Below, piece after piece: positions 16,298 through 20,220 of a DNA stretch of 20,220 nucleotides (position 1 is its first letter; each line of letters opens with the position of its first letter). The notes under the pieces are model-generated. The model ran no database searches. It was not told where the DNA came from and was given only the letters and a program-made list of their open reading frames with translations. The translations under genes and the position numbers were made by a program. The stretch spans positions 1-20,220 of the forward strand of contig JAIFKN010000055.1 of NCBI GenBank assembly GCA_020049615.1, given 5' to 3'. Origin of the DNA: a bacterium (lineage in GTDB: Bacteria; Planctomycetota; UBA11346).

Positions 16298-16303
16298 TGT
16301 CAA
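16298..16303 (-). promoter_or_regulatory. Isolated -35-like TTGACA upstream of the lipoprotein operon
   Basis: A perfect TTGACA on the minus strand 28 nt upstream of the lipoprotein ATG. The best partner -10 at 18-nt spacing is AATCCT (16279-16274), a poor match that would place the start of transcription at the ATG or just inside the gene. The surrounding 92-bp gap also contains a 5-bp-stem hairpin (16333-16345) downstream of queA, without a T-tract. Confidence 0.25.
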
Positions 16304-16362
16304 TCAGGCCCGCAGGCATCTTCTACACCCTCGACGACTGTCGTCATACATGTGTTCAGTCG

Positions 16363-17382
16363 CTACGCGAACAAGCAGGAGTCCCCGTAGCTGAAAAAGC
16401 GGTACTGCTCGCGCACCGCTTCGGCGTAGACCTCACGCAGGCGCGGCAGGCCGGTGAGGCAGGCGACCAGCATGAGCAGGGTCGAGCGCGGCAGGTGGAA
16501 GTTGGTCATCAGCCCGTCGACCGTCTGCAGGCGCTGTGGCGGATGCAGGAAGATCGAGGTCCAGCCGCTCCACGCCGCCAAACCGCCGGGCTGGCGCGCG
16601 GCGCTCTCCAGCGTGCGCACCACGGTGGTGCCGACCGCGATGACGCGTCCACCGGCGGCGCGCGTCGCCCGGATCGCCGCCACCGTCTCGGGCGGGCAGC
16701 TGGCCCATTCGGCGTGGATGCGGAAGTCTTCGATCCGTTCGGTATCGACCGGCTTGAAGGTGCCGGGACCGACGCGCAGCTCGACGAAGGCGCGAGCGAC
16801 GCCCGCGGCGGTGAGGCGCTCCAACAGCTCTGGCGTGAAATGCAGAGCCGCGGTCGGCGCCGCCACCGAGCCGATGCGGTCGGCGAACACCGTCTGGTAG
16901 CGCTCACGGTCGTCAGCCGCTGCCGGACGGGTGATGTACGGCGGCAGCGGGATGGAGCCATGCGCCTCGGCCAGGGCGAGGACGTCGCAGCCGGCGGGGA
17001 AGCGCAGCGTGCGCGCACCGTCCTCGTGCGTGGCCGCCACCACCGCGGTCAGGCCGGCCACCGTCAGCTCCTGGCCGGGGTGGACGCGGCCGCGGATCAG
17101 CACCCGCCAGGCGCCGTCGTCCTCGGGATGGACCAGCAGCACCTCGCGCTCGCCGCCGTTGGCGGTCCGGCCCGCCAGGCGGGCCGGGAAGACGCGGGTG
17201 CGGTTGAACACCAGCAGATCGCCCGGATGCAGCAGCGCGGGCAGGTCGGCGACCGTATGATGCGCCAACGCACCGCCGTCGAGCGGAGCGTACAGCAGCC
17301 GGGCGGCATCGCGCCGCTCGGGCGGCCGCTGGGCGATCAGCTCCGGCGGCAGCTCGTAATCGAAATCGGCGACCGCGCTCAC
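16363..17382 (-). CDS. queA: S-adenosylmethionine:tRNA ribosyltransferase-isomerase QueA
   Basis: QueA transfers the ribosyl part of SAM to 7-aminomethyl-7-deazaguanine in the anticodon wobble position of tRNA, forming epoxyqueuosine, the penultimate queuosine step. The 339-residue protein has full family length and landmarks: FDYELPPELIAQRP near the N-terminus, DLLVFNRTRVFPARL, the VGTTVVRTLESA segment (about 250-261), TNFHLPRSTLLMLV and the terminal YRFFSYGDSCLF. It starts at GTG 17382, overlapping the MFS stop by four bases (GTGA), so it is the second gene of that operon. No other queuosine gene (tgt, queG) is adjacent. A 74-bp segment of this gene (16592-16665) recurs 2.7 kb away at 13850-13923. 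Confidence 0.96.
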   Translation of the reverse strand: MSAVADFDYELPPELIAQRPPERRDAARLLYAPLDGGALAHHTVADLPALLHPGDLLVFNRTRVFPARLAGRTANGGEREVLLVHPEDDGAWRVLIRGRVHPGQELTVAGLTAVVAATHEDGARTLRFPAGCDVLALAEAHGSIPLPPYITRPAAADDRERYQTVFADRIGSVAAPTAALHFTPELLERLTAAGVARAFVELRVGPGTFKPVDTERIEDFRIHAEWASCPPETVAAIRATRAAGGRVIAVGTTVVRTLESAARQPGGLAAWSGWTSIFLHPPQRLQTVDGLMTNFHLPRSTLLMLVACLTGLPRLREVYAEAVREQYRFFSYGDSCLFA

Positions 17383-18593
17383 CCGGCACCCAGGCGGCGG
17401 ACGCCCGGGATCAGCACGGCCTGCCAGGCCAGCAGCAGGGCGGAGATGAGCAGCATCCAGCCGCCGAGGGCGGCCAGGCCGGTACTGGCGTGGGCGGAGA
17501 TGAACCAGGCGATGAACAGGCCGGCCAGGGCAGGACCGATGGTCGAACCGATGCCGAGCGCGGTCTCATGCAGGCTGGCGGCGCGGGCCGCGCCGGTGGG
17601 CAGGCGCAGGCTGTAGTAGATCGACGGCGTGTAGACCGCGCCATAGGCCAGGCCGAGGACCAGGCCGCAAGCGAAGATCACCGGCGTGCCATGCCAGTGC
17701 AACTGGCCGGCCGCCAGGACCATGAGCGCCGCGACCGGCACGCAGGCCTGCATCGCCAGGCCGATCCACGGCCGCAGGATCCAGCCGTCCCAGCGGCCGA
17801 GCAGCCAGAACGTCGCGACATAGCCGAGTGCATAGGCGGTCAGGCCGGCCACTGCCAGGGCGTGGGCGCGTTCCTGCGCCAAGCCATCCTGCACCAGGCT
17901 GTTCTCGATCAGACCGATGAAGGCCATGCCCAGGCAGCAGTAGATGGCCAGGGCGATGCGGGCCATGAAGGTGAGGCGGGGCAGGGCGGGATGACCGGCA
18001 CGGTCGCCCTCGGCGGCCGGCGGGCTTGGCGGCAAGGAGCGCCAGCGCCACAGCACCAGGGCGATGCTGGCGAAGGCGGCGGCCGAAAGGACGAAGGATG
18101 TCCACATCGGCAGGCCGAGGGTGGAGAGCAGCCAGGCGCTGCCGAAGCCAACCAGGTTGCCGCCCGCCCATCCGATGTTGTAGCTGCTGACCTTGGCATG
18201 CAGCGGCGGCGCCACGGCGGTGCCCTCGCCACGCGCATCGCTGAACAGGCCGACATTGCCGGGGAAGAAGAAGGCTGTTCCGGCGAAGGCGATCATCAGA
18301 CCGGCGCAAGCCCAGACCGGCCCGCCGGGGTACAGCGCCAGCACCAGGCCGAGGGCGGCCAAGGCTGCGCCGAGGATCGCGGTGCGTGCGCGGCCCCAGC
18401 GGTCCGACAGGCTACCCCCCTGCGCGACCAGGCCAGCATAGCACAGGTTCGCCGCCATCCCGCCGAAGCCGACCTCGCGCGGTCCCCAACCGCCGGATGA
18501 CCAGGTCGAGGCCGCGGCGGTGAAGGCCAGGTACGAACCGGCACCGGCCAAGGCGTTGAACAACTGCAGGAGGATGAGACGGGGCGGTTGCAT
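17379..18593 (-). CDS. Major facilitator superfamily transporter
   Basis: A 404-residue integral inner-membrane protein with about 12 predicted hydrophobic helices. The loop between TM2 and TM3 carries GGSLSDRWGRAR (about 59-70, Asp64-Arg65), the MFS motif A. Helices such as AILGAALAALGLVLAL and FACGLVLGLAYGAVYTPSIYYSL are clear, and a basic/Pro-rich loop around 185-210 fits the central cytoplasmic linker. ATG 18593 (MQPPRLILLQLF) begins just before TM1; the frame is open further upstream but there it runs antisense to the PilR-like gene. Substrate is unknown. Coupling to queA (GTGA) is positional; a queuosine-precursor role would be speculation, as the known queuine transporters (YhhQ, QueT) are of other families. 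It diverges from the PilR-like gene across 90 bp. Confidence 0.88.
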   Translation of the reverse strand: MQPPRLILLQLFNALAGAGSYLAFTAAASTWSSGGWGPREVGFGGMAANLCYAGLVAQGGSLSDRWGRARTAILGAALAALGLVLALYPGGPVWACAGLMIAFAGTAFFFPGNVGLFSDARGEGTAVAPPLHAKVSSYNIGWAGGNLVGFGSAWLLSTLGLPMWTSFVLSAAAFASIALVLWRWRSLPPSPPAAEGDRAGHPALPRLTFMARIALAIYCCLGMAFIGLIENSLVQDGLAQERAHALAVAGLTAYALGYVATFWLLGRWDGWILRPWIGLAMQACVPVAALMVLAAGQLHWHGTPVIFACGLVLGLAYGAVYTPSIYYSLRLPTGAARAASLHETALGIGSTIGPALAGLFIAWFISAHASTGLAALGGWMLLISALLLAWQAVLIPGVRRLGAG

Positions 18594-18648
18594 CGGCGGC
18601 GAACGCTGACCGTCGGGACCGGCCTGGGAAGGGGCGAAAGCCGGCCAT

Positions 18649-18677
18649 CTGGCAGGCGGCGGAGGCGCAGGTAGGCT
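18649..18677 (+). promoter_or_regulatory. Candidate promoter of the PilR-like regulator, possibly leaderless
   Basis: CTGGCA (18649-18654, 4/6 match to -35) and TAGGCT (18672-18677, a TANNNT-type -10) are 17 nt apart; the -10 ends 6 nt before ATG 18684. No convincing ribosome site precedes that ATG. Weak individually; given weight by the identical geometry at the two other regulator genes of the window. Confidence 0.3.
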
Positions 18678-18683
18678 GCCCGG

Positions 18684-20066
18684 ATGGGAACCATCCTCGC
18701 CGTCGACGACGAAGCCGGCATCCGCGAGATGCTGCGCATCGTGCTGACGCGCGATGGGCACAAGGTGCATACCGCCGCCGGCGCGGAGGAGGCGATGAGG
18801 ATCGCCGCCAGCGAACCGGTCGAGCTGGTGCTGACCGACCTGCGCATGGTCCCGGTCGACGGCCTGGAGCTGCTCGCCAGCCTGCGCAAGGCCAAGCCCG
18901 ACTGCTTCGTGGTGGTGATGACAGCCTTCGCCGAATGGGACACGGCGGTGCGCGCGATGCGCGCCGGGGCCTTCACCTTCGTGCGAAAGCCGTTCGACAA
19001 CGTCCAGCTCAAGGCGACGGTCAACCGCGCGCTCGCCGCACGGGATCGCCACCTGGCGGCCAAAGGCGACACCCAGCACGATCCCGCCGTCCATCTGGTC
19101 GGCTCGACCCCGGGCATCCACGCGATCCATCAGCTGATCGACCAGGTCGCCAGCACCGACTCGACCATCCTGGTCACCGGGGAGAGCGGCACCGGCAAGG
19201 AACTGGTCGCGCGCGCGGTGCACTACGCCAGCCTGCGGGCGGACGGTGCGCTGATGCGGGTGAATTCCGGCGCACTCGCCCCCTCGCTGCTGGAGTCGGA
19301 ACTGTTCGGCCACCTCAAGGGGGCGTTCACCGGCGCGGTCGAGGACCGGCCCGGTCTCTTCGCCCTCGCCCACCGCGGCACCATGTTCCTCGACGAGGTC
19401 GGCGACCTCGCGCCTGAGACCCAGGTCAAGCTGCTGCGCATCCTCGAGAGCGGCGAGTACCTGCCGGTCGGCGGACGCGAGATCCGCACCTGCGACGTAC
19501 GCGTGGTCGCCGCGACCAACCGCGACCTGAAGGCGATGGTGGCCGCCGGCACCTTCCGCGAGGACCTCTACTACCGCTTGGCGGTGATCACCATCAACCT
19601 GCCGCCGCTGCGCGACCGGCGCGACGACATCCCCCTGCTCGCCGGGCACCTGCTCGCCCGTCATGCGGTGAAGCTGCGCCGCGGCGTCGCCGGCTTCACC
19701 CCGGCTGCGCTGCAGGCGCTGACCCGCTACGACTGGCCGGGCAATGTGCGCGAGCTCGACAACCGCATCCAGCGCGGTGTCGCCCTGACCGCGCAGGGCG
19801 ACATCGACGAGCCGGCGATGTTCGGCGACCTCGGCGGCGATCCCGTGCCGACCCCGACCGGGACGCGCGCCCTGGCCGACGAGGCGGTCAAGCACATCCG
19901 CTCCGGCGACGGCATCGACCTCGAGCACGAGGTCACCCAATTGGAGCGCCGTCTGGTCGAAGCCGCGCTGGAGCAGACCAAGGACAACCTCACCGATGCG
20001 GCCAAGCTGCTTGGCATCAGCTTCCGCCAGATCCGCTACAAGGTCAGGCAGCTGGGGCTGCGGTAG
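18684..20066 (+). CDS. PilR-like sigma54-dependent response regulator
   Basis: A 460-residue bacterial enhancer-binding protein. REC: acidic pair Asp8-Asp9, phospho-Asp52, Thr80, Lys102. AAA+: Walker A GESGTGKE (166-173), glutamate-switch Asn194, intact GAFTGA (213-218), Walker B MFLDEVGD (Asp237, Glu238), L2 region EYLPVGG, both arginine fingers in FREDLYYRL (Arg292, Arg298) and sensor II DWPGNVREL. C-terminal Fis-type helix-turn-helix (about 425-460) ending SFRQIRYKVRQLGLR, close in style to PilR. It should activate sigma54 polymerase when phosphorylated. The REC loop after Asp52 reads DLRMVPVDG: the Pro usually at +4 is at +5, a change within the family's tolerance. No cognate kinase or pilin gene is adjacent, so the regulon is not inferable. 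Translation starts at ATG 18684; hairpins follow the stop. Confidence 0.93.
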   Translation: MGTILAVDDEAGIREMLRIVLTRDGHKVHTAAGAEEAMRIAASEPVELVLTDLRMVPVDGLELLASLRKAKPDCFVVVMTAFAEWDTAVRAMRAGAFTFVRKPFDNVQLKATVNRALAARDRHLAAKGDTQHDPAVHLVGSTPGIHAIHQLIDQVASTDSTILVTGESGTGKELVARAVHYASLRADGALMRVNSGALAPSLLESELFGHLKGAFTGAVEDRPGLFALAHRGTMFLDEVGDLAPETQVKLLRILESGEYLPVGGREIRTCDVRVVAATNRDLKAMVAAGTFREDLYYRLAVITINLPPLRDRRDDIPLLAGHLLARHAVKLRRGVAGFTPAALQALTRYDWPGNVRELDNRIQRGVALTAQGDIDEPAMFGDLGGDPVPTPTGTRALADEAVKHIRSGDGIDLEHEVTQLERRLVEAALEQTKDNLTDAAKLLGISFRQIRYKVRQLGLR

Positions 20067-20074
20067 CCCTGGGA

Positions 20075-20096
20075 CCGACGAGCTCCAGCTCGTCGG
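20075..20096 (+). terminator. Perfect 10-bp inverted repeat just after the PilR-like gene
   Basis: Arms CCGACGAGCT and AGCTCGTCGG with two bases between, nine bases after the stop codon. The hairpin is very stable but no T-tract follows, so it may be a Rho-assisted terminator or an mRNA 3' stabiliser. The sequence CCGACGAGC recurs at 20106-20114. Confidence 0.5.
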
Positions 20097-20130
20097 CGGA
20101 GCGATCCGACGAGCAGGAGCTGCCCTCTAC

Positions 20131-20146
20131 CAGCGCGTGTGCGCTG
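20131..20146 (+). terminator. Second hairpin downstream of the PilR-like gene
   Basis: CAGCGC-GTGT-GCGCTG: a perfect 6-bp stem with a 4-nt loop, followed by TTCGTT. It is a better intrinsic-terminator candidate than the first hairpin because of the partial T-run, but the run is short. Confidence 0.4.
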
Positions 20147-20189
20147 TTCGTTGGGGTGGGGGTTTCCGGGGGAGGGGCGAACGCCGCAG

Positions 20190-20220
20190 CGACGGGATAC
20201 TGGCGTCGTACGCCCCGTCG
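20190..20220. repeat. Two-tier inverted repeat at the right edge
   Basis: Outer arms CGACGG / CCGTCG (20190-20195 / 20215-20220) enclose inner arms GGCGT / ACGCC (20202-20206 / 20210-20214) with a GATACT bulge on the left side. It could be a leader hairpin or terminator belonging to sequence beyond the window; the window ends at its last base. Confidence 0.35.

Noticed and set aside
16333..16345. GACGA-CTG-TCGTC hairpin as queA terminator
   Set aside because: The stem is only 5 bp and no T-tract follows on the minus strand.
18594..18683. A sigma54 (-24/-12) promoter near TGGCAGGC in front of the PilR-like gene
   Set aside because: The downstream GC element (TTGCA-like) is missing at the required spacing.
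18594..19940. N-terminal extension of the MFS frame to 853 codons
   Set aside because: The added 449 codons are antisense to the PilR-like gene; the transporter proper starts with MQPPRL just before TM1.

Overview
The window is a gene-dense, very GC-rich stretch from a Gram-negative-type bacterium. Evidence for an outer membrane is a beta-barrel protein ending in Phe, a lipobox lipoprotein, several signal peptides and an LpxL-type acyltransferase. The mix of a secreted HELVH peptidase with a long helical-repeat tail, a TraF-like barrel and very long PAS/GAF kinases would fit Planctomycetota or a neighbouring phylum, but no marker gene here proves that. No rRNA, tRNA, CRISPR array or intact transposon was seen.

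Layout: (1) 1-5055, minus: the N-terminal 1685 residues of a giant soluble hybrid histidine kinase (six PAS, two GAF, HisKA, HATPase, two REC) that runs off the left edge. (2) 5169-8376, plus: a tight operon of recJ, an LpxL/HtrB-like acyltransferase and a CYTH triphosphate-tunnel protein, joined by 1-nt and 4-nt overlaps. (3) 8390-13802: a TraF-like outer-membrane barrel on minus, diverging from a two-gene plus operon. That operon encodes an NtrC-family regulator lacking both sigma54-contact loops, and a secreted zinc metallopeptidase with a helical-repeat tail. The two directions appear to share one TTGTCAA/TTGACAA -35 box. (4) 13803-16270: an intergenic region holding a 74-bp relic of queA, then two minus-strand genes of unknown function (a secreted protein and a lipoprotein, ATGA overlap). 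(5) 16363-18593, minus: an MFS transporter and intact queA (GTGA overlap). (6) 18684-20066, plus: a canonical GAFTGA-containing PilR-like sigma54 activator, followed by hairpins up to the right edge.

Most noteworthy: the window holds two NtrC-family regulators, one standard and one from which the L1 (GAFTGA) and L2 loops, the glutamate-switch Asn and one arginine finger are missing. The stripped one is translationally coupled to a secreted metallopeptidase and sits divergent to an outer-membrane barrel, which suggests an envelope-directed regulatory module not using sigma54. Second, a 74-bp piece of queA (70/74 identical, all four differences synonymous) lies 2.7 kb from the intact gene in the same orientation, bracketing two orphan secreted-protein genes; this looks like a recombination scar. 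Third, all three regulatory genes have a -10-like hexamer ending exactly 6 nt before the ATG, the geometry expected of leaderless mRNAs, while the barrel gene has a strong promoter, a leader and a Shine-Dalgarno site.
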